A stretch of 64,000 bases of DNA from positions 20,368,677 through 20,432,676 of the forward strand of contig JBBMOA010000020.1 in the NCBI GenBank assembly GCA_037954235.1. The letters are read 5' to 3'. Positions within the stretch are counted from its first letter, which is position 1. Each line of letters opens with the position of its first letter. Source of the stretch: Aulostomus chinensis (lineage: Eukaryota; Chordata; Actinopteri; Syngnathiformes; Aulostomidae). Under the pieces are notes generated by a model. That model was not told the DNA's origin. It saw nothing but the letters and a program-made list of their open reading frames with translations, and made no database searches. A program made the position numbers and the translations under genes. Below, piece after piece: positions 45,562 through 58,441 of this stretch.

Positions 45562-48384
45562 TTGAAACAACCTGTTTTCAAAGCACATCACGGTGCCCGA
45601 CTGTCTAGCAAAGGACCAGCGTGAATGCTATCCTGCGCTGGCCTGGATATGTTTGGAGACAAAGGACAGACACTGGTGTATATGGTGATATGTCTCACTG
45701 TCCACTTGAGATATGATCACCCAAGACTTATTTTAAAACCTGGTGTAAACGGGATCTAAGTTTCATCCAGAAAGCCACCAGCTTTGGCAGCAGTGTTGTG
45801 AATTACTGGATGTGTTGCAATAGCTTACAGCAAACCTCCTGTGGGAGCTGCTGAATGTAAGTCCAATTTCTCTCTCTTTTAGTTCTGTTTTTGCTCTCTA
45901 CTATCTCCAGGGGGAAATATCTGATTTTTAAGCTGCTAAATTCTCCACTATACTTACCAGCTTGTCCCTAAGTGCGTCTGTTTGGGCATTTGGTCAGCAG
46001 ATTGTACAGTTGGTTTCTAAAGGTTTTATCTGAAAAGAGCTGCAGCCGAAGACAACATTAGATGGGAGGAGAGTGAGCTGAAATGGTAAAGTTCGCAGGT
46101 CGGACAGTGAAATAATGAGCTGTGTAAATTTGAAGGGTGCTAGTTAGGCTGTGGGTTCTTGACATACTACAACATCTAATGTCTCACCACTACTTTTTAA
46201 AAGTAATTTTGTGTTGTCACTAAAGGTGTCTGGTGTGCTTCTTTGATGCTGTTGCAGTGAATTTGACCTACTTTAACACTTGAATGAGATCAAAAACACT
46301 TGAATTGCATCAAAGAAGCGTTCAAGAGGGATTCAAATCCTGTCCCAGTCATATATGGAAAAGACAGATTCTCCCCTATTTCATGATAACAATAGAAATG
46401 ACATTGACGTTAGCATACCTGGCTGTTCCTGTCTCAGTGGAGCAATGGGAAAGATTCTTTTTAAGTGACTGATCACATACGATCTATGTAAGAGAGAGGC
46501 CATTTGTATAGGTGAGGGATGGTGTGGATGAGACCTGTCTGGTGTCTCGGCTTCAGGTGCATGGATATCAGAGAAGAGCTGCCTTTCCTTGAAAGGAGAC
46601 AAACGGGATTCCTGCACTGCCTGTAATGGTATTTCATGCTCCTTTAACTGGAAGCAGACCTGGGAGCAGACTGACAAGGATAACATATCTAATCGAGGCT
46701 GGGAACGCCCCCAGGAGGAACTGGGGGATGTGGCTGGGTAAAAGGATGTCTGGGCCGAATGTGCAGCAGAAGGCCCAGACAAGGATGTGACGGATTAATG
46801 GTGAATGGATGAGAATTCTGGTACCTCAAGTAAAAGCAGTGGTCATCCCTTTCAGTTATATTTACCTGTGAGTTTTTGTTAAACATTGCTGCCATGCTGA
46901 GGCGGTCAGATCTTTTCCAGACTTACAGTAACGTGTTTAATGAGATTCTTGGCCTGAATGCATCTGGAAGTTTGATGCCACCTTGTGTTTACAGGAAGTA
47001 AGCTTGATTACAAAATGACACGCTGTTGTTCTCACCCACAGTAAAATATATAGTAAGTATTTGTTCTGTAGGTGTTCCTAGTGGGCACAGTAAGCGATAT
47101 TTACACCACAGTGTACTTATAAGTCTGCTCCTTCATGCAATGTCCAAATATCAGGGTTCATCTCCTTCTTGCTCACTGGAACAGCTACAAATAATGAGGT
47201 GTGAGGGCCCGTGCATTGTTGCTTGATGCTTTAATTAGGGCCCGAGCAGGGAAGTGTTGAGAAACTTCCCCTTGATGGAGTTGGGCACTGTTGGAATCCT
47301 CTGCATTTATAATGCAGAAAACACTGGATTCCCAATGAGATTTAATCTTAAGATTCATGTGAGCATTTATGATTAAAGGAGATTCCATCGAGGACCTTTG
47401 TTTTAGTTTTAGATCACCTTTCAGTCGCAGTAGTTTTCAACGCAGGGACACACAGACACACGGACACACACTTCCTCAAACACTGACACAATCTCTGTCC
47501 TCAGGACTGCAGAGATCTCATTTAGATAACTCCCCTGATCTCTCAGTACCTCCCACAGTCACCCTCCCTTGCTATATTCATCTGTTACCACACGAGGAGA
47601 TAGCAACAACTTTAGCTGATCCTCTGTCTCAGCAGTGAAAGATCAGTGAGAGACACGGTAGCTCCCTTTCACAAATTCTCTGTCTTCGGATTGTTTCATC
47701 ATTAAACTGCCAAAGAATACAGTGACAGCCCATACTTTACCCTAAAATACATTAGAGGAATTATCATTTATCTCACTAGCAAGCATTCATCTTGTTGACA
47801 GTTAAAGATGGAGCCACCCATAAGTCATGTGGAGGGCTGATGCTTTTAAAGAGGGGAGTATTTAGCATAGCCAAACCAGCCTCAACTGCCATAATTCTAG
47901 TTGTCTCCTTCTCTATTTAGCCTTGCCTCCAGCTCCCCACCTCCAGAGCGCTTACATTACTCCCCTGCATGTGTGCATGTTTGGCAAGGGGAGGGAGCCA
48001 GGCTGAGACCCTTGAAGGTGGCGTGTTTATTTATATCTCGTAGTACTTGTGGAGGGGTGTGTCTGCTACACAGCTCTTTTAACCATCAAACGCATTTTCT
48101 CCTCCCATAACGCCCACAGTAGCTTTAGCATTATGCAGTCTCCTCTCTGTGACCTCTGTCAAGGATGTCACACTTCATGGAAACAGTTTGAATGTTGGCA
48201 GCGACTGGATTTTATTCTACAATATTTGTGGAAAAGCAAACTAGTTGTACATAAATCTATTTGAAGGAGATTTGGTTTGTTATCATGACTTTAAAAGGGT
48301 ATTACATAATAAATAAAGGGGGGGGGCAGAGGGCAAAACTCCGGATCTACCTCGGTCTTTGTTCTTACCCTCACCTATGGTCAT

Positions 48385-48740
48385 GAAAAATTGTGGATAA
48401 AAGGGCCCAAAATTGGTTTCCTCAGGAGGGTGGCAGCGTCTCCCTCAGGGATAACGTGAGAAAATCACTCATCTGTGAGGTACAGAGCCAGTTGAGGTGG
48501 TGTGGGCATCCAGTCAGGATGCTACCTGGGCACATCCCTTGGGGGGGCCATTCTGAGAACATCCACCTGAGAGGAGCCCATGGGGCAGACGGAGGACCAG
48601 GTGTGTGGGGGGGGGGGGTTAAATCTCCATGAAGGAACACTTTCGGGATCCCCCAGTCAGAGCTGGTTGATGTGGTAGGGGGAGAGTTTGCTGGAATAGC
48701 TTCCTCACTGACCCAAATTTGGATGAGTGGTTGGACGGTT
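48385..48740 (+). mobile_element. LINE reverse-transcriptase 3' end relic
   Basis: The + strand encodes, across frameshifts, GFLRRVA, VSLRDNVRKSLI and QLRWCGHPVRMLPGHIP. This is the pattern of the C-terminal end of fish non-LTR retrotransposon ORF2 (SLRDxVR, RWxGHxxRMPPG). Stops and frameshifts interrupt it. The clade is not certain. Confidence 0.6.
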
Positions 48741-49939
48741 GTACAAGTACGGTCATGTTAAAAATATTTGTCCAATTTCTTGTCGGACTTATTATTGTTC
48801 ATATGAGACAGAATTGCTTAACAAGTAAAATCTTGGTAAGATAAAAAGGTTTGGTTTTTAGACAGTATAATCCCTTATAAAGAAATATTAACAAGTAGAT
48901 TTGACATATTCCTTTGACAACTGCAGGGGGAAGTTGGATACGGTGGTGTGAACATCAACAGTTATCATTGCATATAAATTCACTTTCGTCAGTCAGACAA
49001 GAAAATATATCATTCGCATCTGCCATCCTCCTTGGCCCCTGTGCAGACCTGGTATCATGAACATGCATTCTACATGATCCAATCACACGTGGACACCTGC
49101 CATTAGAATGCGTCTCAAGTTACCCCTTGTGATAAGATGCTCTATATGCAATACAAGAGGAGGATTTGCAAAGACCATTCTCCGTTGGTATGCAGTGATG
49201 CATCTTCCACGCCTTTGGTCTGTCAGACATCAATTTCAGAACTCATCAGCCTCTGCGTTCATATGTAGGGATTAGTTGGATATTAAAATGAGAAGAAATC
49301 AAAACAACTCAGATTGGGACTATCTATCTATTGGTTTGTTCCAGGCAAAGCAAGTCACTCAAGGTGCACTCAAAATGCATCTCTTTTCTGGATTTTAAGG
49401 TGTTGTGTTGAACCAAAAATCTATGATGCTGTAGGTGTGTGGATGAGTTTGTGTTTGTGCATTCACAGAGGACAGAAGCTGAGTCAGCAATCCTTCAATA
49501 GGACTACTATCGCAAATACTTGTGATACTAAATGAAGGATCTGTATCCTCAAAAAATGTATAAGCACTGAACCGCTAGCACATTATTTATTTATCAGCAA
49601 TGAAACCAGGCCCTGATAATTCCCAGTTAGCTAATAATATATACACAGGAAATCAATTCAAACATGTTTTTTATCCAGAAAAACCTTCTGTCATTCTTTG
49701 CTTGTCTAAAGAAAGTTTTGATATAAGTGATATATGTGTATTTTTATATATATACACTAACGTTTTCAGGAGCCATTGTTGTTTTGAACAAACAGTCCAC
49801 GTCTGGTGTTTCGAAGTTCATCACATTGCCATGTGTATGTAGGGCAGTGTAAAAATAACTGCAATCGTTTAATGTAGTACCCCATTTCTGTATGAAAGGC
49901 AAAAGTTTCATGAGCCTCATGGTCAAGAATGTACACTGG

Positions 49940-49943
49940 CACG

Positions 49944-49990
<47 letters not shown>
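49940..49990. repeat. (AC)n microsatellite
   Basis: An AC array of nearly 50 bases, with GCAC variants at its start. Confidence 0.9.
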
Positions 49991-49992
<2 letters not shown>

Positions 49993-50767
49993 GCGTGCGC
50001 ATACACAGTCCAAAAGAGAAGCAGATAGTAGCTGAATAAACGCTGGAACCATTCTTCCTTTCTCTCAAAATACATTTATTTCAATTTGGCCCTCAGCCAT
50101 GGCAGAGGTATACTGTATTAAATCCCCATGCACTCACTCTCAGGCTCTTTGTGAGAGTTAAATACTGTACAATGTGATCCAGACTGCGTAGCGCCGCTGC
50201 TGTGAGTGCTCGCCCTCAGCACAGGGTCCGTCCGTGGCTGCCACTGCTGAATGTCCCCTTAGCGGTCGGCAAATGGCCAAAGCCCGTCACAGCCGCTGAC
50301 CACGCCAGCTGTTTCTTTCTCTTTCCTGCATCTTATCTCCTCCATCAGGCTATCTGTCTTCCTCTCTGTGAGCCGCGCTGTGAAAGAGGCACTGATAGGG
50401 TGACTGGTGGTGCAGCATTTGACACCAAAGTTGATATCCACACATGCTGGCATCAGTGTGCATGAATGTGTGTGTTTGACAGGACAAGTCGGACACAAAC
50501 ACCGTGCTGTGGATTGTCGGAGCACAGAGGACACTTGCACTCCGTTGTTTTTGTGGTACTGTTGACAACCGACAAGTGGGAGGAGGACAGTGAAGGTCAG
50601 AGGGTGCTGAGTTTGGGACGAGTTAGATAAACAATGAAAGTGAAATGGGATGGGTCCGGGCTTAAGCTGTCTGGCATTGCCTTGGCCCGAGCTGCTGGCG
50701 TAGGCACTTTTTTGTGCCCTGTACATCTCACATTGGGAGTTATCAGAGCATGCATGCAGGGCGAGTC

Positions 50768-50815
50768 ACAGCAGCAGCAGCAGCAGGCTAGCAGCAGTAG
50801 TAGTAGTAGTAGTAG
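50768..50815. repeat. (CAG)n and (TAG)n trinucleotide repeats
   Basis: Two adjacent trinucleotide arrays, CAG then TAG, lie in non-coding DNA. Their Gln/Ser translation is a by-product of the repeat. Confidence 0.85.
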
Positions 50816-53800
50816 CTCGCTGGGGGCTGCAGAGGGTCCTGGATCTGACCTGAATTTTCAATTTGCTTTCTCCTCTGATGTGTTGCTCCTCCAGGGAATC
50901 CGTGGCTCATAATTCTGCAGTGATGAGTCGGCAGGAGGATTCACTGTTATCTGTTTTGTTGAAAGAAAAGTGAGGTGAATAATGGATTTATCTGAAGCGC
51001 AATTAGACATCAAAGCAACACACCATACAAGGATCTGATCGCAGCAGACTGTCTCGCCATGGCTTATCCTGACCAGTTTGATTGGTTAAAAGACACTGTT
51101 CATTCCTTGCCAGGTAAGAGCAGCAATTTCAAGATGTTCATTATCTGAGCTATAATTTACCAAACTGAAGCCTCTTCATCTCAAAGCTTTAATTTTGTTT
51201 TGAGTGAAGGATGACGCGAAGTTCCCAACAAGTTGTAAACAGTGTTAAAATGATAAAAAGCTGTTTACTACTTTACAAATACATCTACGGGGAATGGAAG
51301 GTGAAATGCACGTCTGTGTAAACAGTGTTTTAAGCCGATGAAATCATCTGAAGGAGCAAATTCTTGGAGTGAATGCAAATGGGACTGAACTGAACGGCAC
51401 ACAACAGAGGCAAGTGATAACAGAAAAGAGAGACTATTGATGGGGATTTGCAGTGTACTGTCCCTAAGAGCAAGTACTGGTGCATTTAAAGACACGAGGG
51501 GAAATGATATTACCTTGAACAAAAATGGTGCACATCTACTTTGACTATGAAACTGTGTCCTTTTAATTAAATTAGGGATTCCTCCTCCTATTATTGTAGC
51601 AGCAATCAGAGGAGTGAACATGGCCCCTCCCTCTGCTTGTTTATCAGAGGCAATTTGTGTCCTTTTTTCATGTCGCACTTTAAATTATGTATGAAATGTA
51701 TTTGCATATTTGTGCATGAGTGAATGTTCTGCATCTCAATACCAACATATGCTTCCTAAATTACAATCTAAGGGGTGCAAAATTAATGTGGTGGAACCAA
51801 ACATGGACACGGTGTATTTACACACACAAACCCAAACACAGGCACGGTTTCTATTTTTCTCCATGGCGGGAGAGGTTCCAGTGAAAATGTGTGTGTTGAG
51901 GTGTTTTTGTACAAAAGGGGAAATGCCTGTGGAGACTCAGATGGTGACAGATGGTGTGGAGACAAACCAGCCTGGGAATCAGGATCTCTGCCCTGGGACG
52001 ACATGCCCCGTTAAGTGTGTTTTGTGTGTATTTGTTTACAATGATGTGTGTGCTGGAGTATTTGTCCAGGTTAGTGTTCAGTCTGTGTCTGGAGGTGGTT
52101 CGATGTACCGTACCTGTATTGAGCATCTCTCATATAAGTGTGTTTTTGGAACACCCCACTGAATGTGAAGCTGGGAATACACCGTACCATCCGAGCCCGT
52201 TTCTGTCCCGGTTTATTAGCCCCGTGACTCACCTCTAAGTTGGCCCTGAATTTCAAGGGCGTGAAGGCTGATCACGACCCAAACCTGCTGCTCCTGATGG
52301 GTCGTCTGATTTTTTATTTTTTTTTGGTCAACTGTTGTTAAGCTCTGGTCCGGTGGGAGCAGAGCCACGAGCTGTTCCCCATGGCATCTCTGTTGCCCCG
52401 TTATACCTCATTTCGCTGCATTGTTTTGATGTTATGACAGATTTAACTATCAAAACATTGCACCTCCTGCAATTGTGATGTCACATTGGGTCATATTGCG
52501 ATTTCAGTCTTGATGCGTCAAATCACACTCTCTTGTGCACCTCATTAAATCAGATTTGTGATGAGTGCAGATAAAATATACACTCTTATCAATGAGTGTG
52601 AAAGAAGCCTTCTATATTGTCAAACCCTGCTCATGTAATCTGCATTGTGAAGCTCACACTGTACATGCACCAACAAAGACTGTGTCACTATCAGAGTATT
52701 TTTATATAGTTTAGGATAGTATGAGATGATTGTCTTGAATGGAAATATTACTGGGAGTGGGGGGATGATTTGCAAAGGGTCATGTCCTGATGAGCATCAG
52801 CTAATGGCTGCGGCCGTGGTTCCTTTCATTTTAAGTGAAGAGATAAAGTGTTACATGGGTGGAAGTATATCTGCTATATATACTCTCCAAAGCACCCTTC
52901 AAAAACCCACGCAAATACAAGGAGAACAGCACAGAAAGTACCTGGGAACACCTGGGTCTGTGCCCAGGACTTTCTTGGTGTGAAGCACCGGTGTCATTGT
53001 GCTGCCCTCTTAGAAAGAACACACTCAGAAATAGAGGTATGTGTGTGTTCATGTGCACAAATACTTTTCACTGGGGAGGACAAGACAGTTTTGTACCCTT
53101 CAGTTCACTTTGTAGCTTTTCTGTAACTTAAAAGGTGCACTTCTGGCCTCTTGACAACCAATGTTGTACTTTTGAGGTAACAAAAGTACCTTTGAAGGCA
53201 CATTCTTCTAATGTATACCTGTAAGTACAGAACTCCTCTTGTCTCATACCTCTGTTTTTGAGCGTGAAGAGTTTTGGGTTATGAGACCTGAAGCCCACAA
53301 GAGTGAGAGGGTTTAGGTGCACTTACAGAGTTATGCTCAGTCGACTGGAATAATGCATCACAGTTAGTCAATACGACGGTTGAATCAGTGATGCTAACCT
53401 GATTTGAATAGAAAGGGAAGGTGCTGATGACTAGTTCCCTGAACTTTAACTATAACAACCTCATAAAAAAGGAGAAAAACACACTTTTTATTTATGCAGG
53501 GTTCAATTAGCTCACACATTTAGACTCAAGGTTTATGAGTGTATACATAAAACCTGCACTTCCTGATAGATACACAGTCACGGTTCACTTTAGTGTCGCG
53601 CCGCTGCACGTTATAGAGTCCCTGTCGTATATTACCTGGTGCAGTTTCTCATGAGCTTGACATTGTTACTCTTTGGCAGAATAACCTTCCAGGCATTAGT
53701 GTGAAACTTCACAAAGTGTTTTACAATCTGCCCATAAATTACATCTCAAGAGGTGCTTATGTGGAGGCCGGGAGAAGTGGTTTCCCCGACCTCTCTATGG

Positions 53801-56800
53801 AGGCTATTCCCAGAGGCCGAGACTTGAAGTACTTCAGTCCAAATCAGTTTTGACTGTTGTGAGAGAGCAGCAGCGCGCCCTTATTTCTCTCTTAAAGCTT
53901 TAGAATATGTGAGGTATCTGTCTGCTATTTTGCATGCTTTCAGTGTGGTGGATCTGCATGTGCTGTTGTGTCTCTCGGCCTAGACGACTTAAATCCCACC
54001 AGCCTTTCATAATCTCATTCCCAAGACGCGCCATCTAGGTCAGGGGTCTCCATCTTAACTGTGGCTGTCTACGGACCACAGAGTCTCATGCTGTCTGCTC
54101 TAGGTTACTGTCAAATCAGCTTCGTTTCCAAAGCTCATAATGGATAAGACTGTCATCTGTATATAAGGATTCATATTTTGGACAAGAGGTTAGAGACAAG
54201 TGACATGGTAGCATACACTGCTTTATTACCTGTTTTACTTGAAATTAAAGCATCATACACAAAAGGAACACGTTGTTGCATTGAGGAAGCCATTTTTGAT
54301 GAGTCATAGCTGGGTAAACACAGGTGTAATTAACACAATTCATTCTGGTCCAGTTCAGTTTTAATATGTCACAGCAATTCCCCTAAAGCCAGCATGCAAA
54401 ATATAAATTGAACAAGACCATAATTAATGTTATTAATTACACCTTTGTTAACCCTGCAATGACATGTCAAAACTGCTGCTCTGAAAAGAGACTTTAATCT
54501 CATTAGGACATTTTTACTGAGGTAATAAATCAAGTGAGGATGAGGGATGGTGTCACATTGGGCTCCCCCCTGCTGGCCACTAGATAGAATGCAGGTATGA
54601 GGCACTTGTAAAAAAGCACCATGCTCTTTTACTCAGCCGGTGGATAACATGTAACCTGGATTTTTGAGAGACACATGTATACTGGTTGGTTACAGCATTA
54701 TGATTTTTGTTAGTGTTTGTATATTCCTCTATGATAACAAGGGCCTCAACTACCACATTTGCGTCAGCTGATGATTCAGTAGCTGATTCAGTGCCGAGCG
54801 CTGTTTAGTCACTGTGTCAGTGCGGCGTCTCCAGAAGGCGATTTTGCTGTCGATATTTACCAAATATTTGCACGTTGCCGTCTGCTCCTCTCCCTGAAGA
54901 TGATCTTTTCTTCATCCCTGACATTCATTTACTTTAAATCGGGGATGTAATTACTTATCACCATAATGCCTCCCTGTCTGTATTCCATCTTGCAGAGGCC
55001 ACCTCACTAAAAATAGAATCAAGGTCAGAAACTTTGATTCGATTCATGGAGATTTAAGTGGACAAGAGCCAGAAGTGGAAGGGGTTGCTGACATGTCCAC
55101 GTTGCATAAGACCTGATTTTCAGCTCAGCAAAAATGAAAAAGACAGAGGCTGAGAGAGTAGCGAGAGTATTTACGTCATTTGATACTTCATACTACACCC
55201 CATTGTGCAAATATATTTAAAAAAATGTGTTCTGACTCTGGAGCATAAAAGAAAATGTAGCTTCTTCTGATGTCACATGCTGCTTGATTAGATGTTTCCA
55301 GTGGTTGGCACCGAAAAACACAACATGATTTACTTGATGCTCCTTCAACTATTATATTTATCCTTCTGGTGTCGTTTAAAATCCTTCCTGCTGGTCCTGT
55401 TACATTTCTCAGGGCTCATACATAAATTTTAAAGTCAAATCTCAGTACATTCTCTTGTCTGTATTCACATCACAAATATATTTCAGGCCCCCTCATCCCT
55501 AAACAGTTTGAAATTGCAGAGCTTTAAACATTAATTTTGGCAGAATTTCGAAGAAGCAGACATGATGTTAATATGTTCTAACAGTTTAGAAAAGCACATC
55601 AATATGAAGAATGCATATGAAATATGAGCAAAAATGTGACACCTTAAATACAGTAACTGCACTTAATATATAATACACAACATAAATATCAGAGATGCGG
55701 GATATTTTTCTGTTTGAATTCTTTTTTCAATATCCGATTTGCGGATGTTTTGCAACTGATTTGAGGCTGATTGCTATTTACCGATTCTGAAATTATCTGT
55801 ATGGAACAAGTTTACATGGTATTACATTTTGTATGTAAGGAAAAATCTCAGTGTTTGTTTTTTTGTTTTTTTTTAAAAGAACAACCATTACTTGTGGAAA
55901 CATTGTGTCTCAGAAAAATAAAAAGAGAATAAATGTACAGCCTGAGCGGAGGCGTGTGTGTTGGCTCAGCAAACCCCGGGTTTGCTTCCTCCTTTCACGC
56001 ATAGCTGTGGTTGCTGGGAGGTGACTGGTCGATGTGAGTAGACTTGGCCTGCCTGATCTATCACTGGATGAAATCTTTATTTTGAATTATTTCATTAAAT
56101 CCCCCAAACATTGTTTATTTTCTCCCGCAGTTGACGTGATACATCCTTGAGTCACTGCAGTGTAAACTAAGGCTTAGACTGAATGCAGCACAAGGCAGAG
56201 TTTAGTAAACATGCCTCTGGGATGAAGGAATGAGGTTTCTATCTATGACTTAACACCTTTTTGATCCAGTATTGAGCTTTCTCAAGGCAGCACTGTGCTG
56301 CATAGTAATCTGTTGTGCCATGATTGTGCTGCGCTGTGTGCATCACAAAAGCCTTAAGCCCTTCTCAGCTTCCGTCCTTCCTCTCTCCATTTTTTCTTTG
56401 CCTCGTTTCCTCCATCCGATCATTTTTCTGCTACTCCATAACCTCCATGACCACTCTTCCTCTCTCTCTCTTCTCATCTTCTGCTCTCACCCATCCCCCC
56501 ACTCATCCCTCTATCCCATCAATCTATCTCTCCATCTTTCCTGTTTAAAGCCTCTAATTTGGTCTGTCTGGCTATCCCACAGCAAAGGGAAGGAAACGGT
56601 TGAGATTCCCATGATTACATTTTTTGGGCCATGTTTGTTCAAGGCGTAATCATGGAATAAGATTTTTTGGTGATTTCTGTTGTTGTGTTGTGATACTTGA
56701 TAAGCTTAAGTGTGGATTTCATTTAAAAAAGTCCTTTTTAGGCCTGCCTGAAACTGTCCTTGTGCAGCTTCAACCAGGTGCTAGCTTTAATGTTAGCTTC

Positions 56801-57007
56801 TGTGAGGTAGCTACAGTTTATCAGACCTGTCAGCTTTTGTTTACTTGGGTGTAGTGATTGTGTAACAAATCCTGTGAAATTTAGTCCTGCAGTTGCTAAT
56901 ATTGCAAAATGCATGTGCCACAATAGAAAAGAAAGCTTTCCAGACATAGCAACAGTAGCTACGCAGTGTTTTTGAAACACAATAACAGCCATTGTGCCAT
57001 TTTCATT

Positions 57008-57340
57008 TTAAGGGCAAAACTCTGCATCTAAAATGTACTTCTTCCTCTTCATTCGGCTGCTCCCATGAGGGTTCACTACAGCAGATCTTCTGTTTCCATT
57101 TCTTTCTGAATCTTGGTCTGTCTTGCCAACCACCTGCACACAACCACGTCCAAACACCTCCTCTTTGGCCTTTCTCTTGTCTGGCAGCTCCATCCTGGGC
57201 ATCCATCTTTTTCCCAATAATGTCTCTCCTCCACACATGTCCAAACAGCTCTACTTTGTGCCCAAACCGTGATCTGGCCCCCTCAAGTTCCTGTCTGTCC
57301 TCATTAATCCCAACAAAAATCCTAACATTTAATATACTGA
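57008..57340 (-). mobile_element. Probable LINE ORF2 3' relic
   Basis: On the - strand, two frames together read FGHVWRRD, RMELPDKRKAKEE and WKQKICCSEPSWEQPNEEE. This resembles the FGHVxRR, MELPGRRKRGRP and RWRxMICCGDP ending of fish non-LTR polymerases. A frameshift separates the pieces. Confidence 0.5.
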
Positions 57341-57503
57341 CATCAAATTCTTCAAGTGGTTCCTTAAGTAAGGGGCGCTTGCTTGTTTTGCACAGATATG
57401 CATCTCTTTCTATATATAATACACTTATGTAATTGTATGAATGAGTGGTACTGTCTGCTCTGGCACTACAAACGGTATTTGTGCAAACACCATAAGAGAA
57501 TTG

Positions 57504-57507
<4 letters not shown>

Positions 57508-57541
<34 letters not shown>
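57508..57541. repeat. (GA)n microsatellite
   Basis: A GA array of about 34 bases lies about 170 bases from the LINE relic at 57008. Confidence 0.88.
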
Positions 57542-57544
<3 letters not shown>

Positions 57545-58237
57545 AGACAAGGAGGAGGAGAAGCATGACTTTGTTTTTCTCGGAGGACAATGCCTCCTAG
57601 AAAAAGAACAACACAATAGACTCCTTTCACAGCCTCACCAACCATCATGACATTTTTCCCTTGTGACTGGACACCATCAATCCACCCAAATCACCTCAGG
57701 AAGGTTGCAGCAGCCATGGATGATTAGCTCCTAACAGTGTTAATAGACTATATGTAAATCAACATCTAACCTTACAGAATAAAGCATCTCAAGTTGGCAT
57801 CCTTTTTCTTCCTTTTATTTGCTTCAGTGCATCAGCTAACAGTTTTTTTTTCTGATGTTTATGTTACATAATCAAAGTAGACACTTGTTTTTTTTTTAGC
57901 ATGTTTGGACATTTGTGCTTGTTCTTGCCTTGTTTGTATCCTGCAGCAGTGTAAGATTGGGTTTAGCATGCCACAGGACAGCAGAATACACAACAACAGC
58001 ACAGCAAACATTCACTTTGAAACTGGTTGTTACAGCCAATCTCTGTCAGACTTCTCTTACTTCTTCCAAAATCACTGCAGAAATCTCTTGGGTTTTTACC
58101 ATCCATGCCTGCAAGTTAGTTCTGCTTTTTGATTGCTTTTATATTTAACTCAGTCCACTGTGGTATGAAAATGTTAATGAAATCCAAATATTAACCTACA
58201 GCTCTTTTCCTTGCCAGGTTTGTCAGGGTTTTCCAGC

Positions 58238-58441
58238 ATGTTTGGGAAGAAGAAGAAACGGCTGGAGATCTCAGCTCCGTCTAACTTTGAGCACCGGGTC
58301 CACACGGGCTTCGACCCACGGGAGCAGAAGTTCACCGGGCTGCCGCAGCAATGGCAGAGCCTCTTGGCGGACACTGCCAACCGCCCCAAGCCCATGGTGG
58401 ACCCCTCTTACATCACCCCAATTCAGCTGGCACCAATGAAG
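58238..58441 (+). CDS. pak5: p21-activated kinase 5, first coding exon
   Basis: PAK5 is a brain-enriched group II p21-activated Ser/Thr kinase that binds Cdc42/Rac and regulates cytoskeleton, neurite growth and survival. This exon encodes the first 68 residues. It has the basic run KKKKR (4-8), the CRIB motif ISAPSNFEHRVHTGFD (11-26) with Pro14, His19, His22 and Gly24, and the group II pseudosubstrate RPKPMVDP (49-56). The text LLADTANRPKPMVDPS and ITPIQLAPMK matches PAK5 and not PAK4 or PAK6. The ATG follows 20 bases of exon after the acceptor TTGCCAG, and the donor is AAG|GTAGAG in phase 0. The variable region and kinase domain lie beyond the right edge. Confidence 0.93.

Noticed and set aside
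46381..46782. 133-codon open frame on the - strand
   Set aside because: No recognisable motif or splice context.
50634..50912. Poly-Gln and poly-Ser open frame
   Set aside because: It is a product of CAG and TAG microsatellites.
51710..52162. 150-codon open frame
   Set aside because: Composition is like the surrounding non-coding DNA and no domain is visible.
56272..56649. Open frame rich in Ser, Leu and Pro
   Set aside because: It comes from a CT-rich low-complexity stretch.
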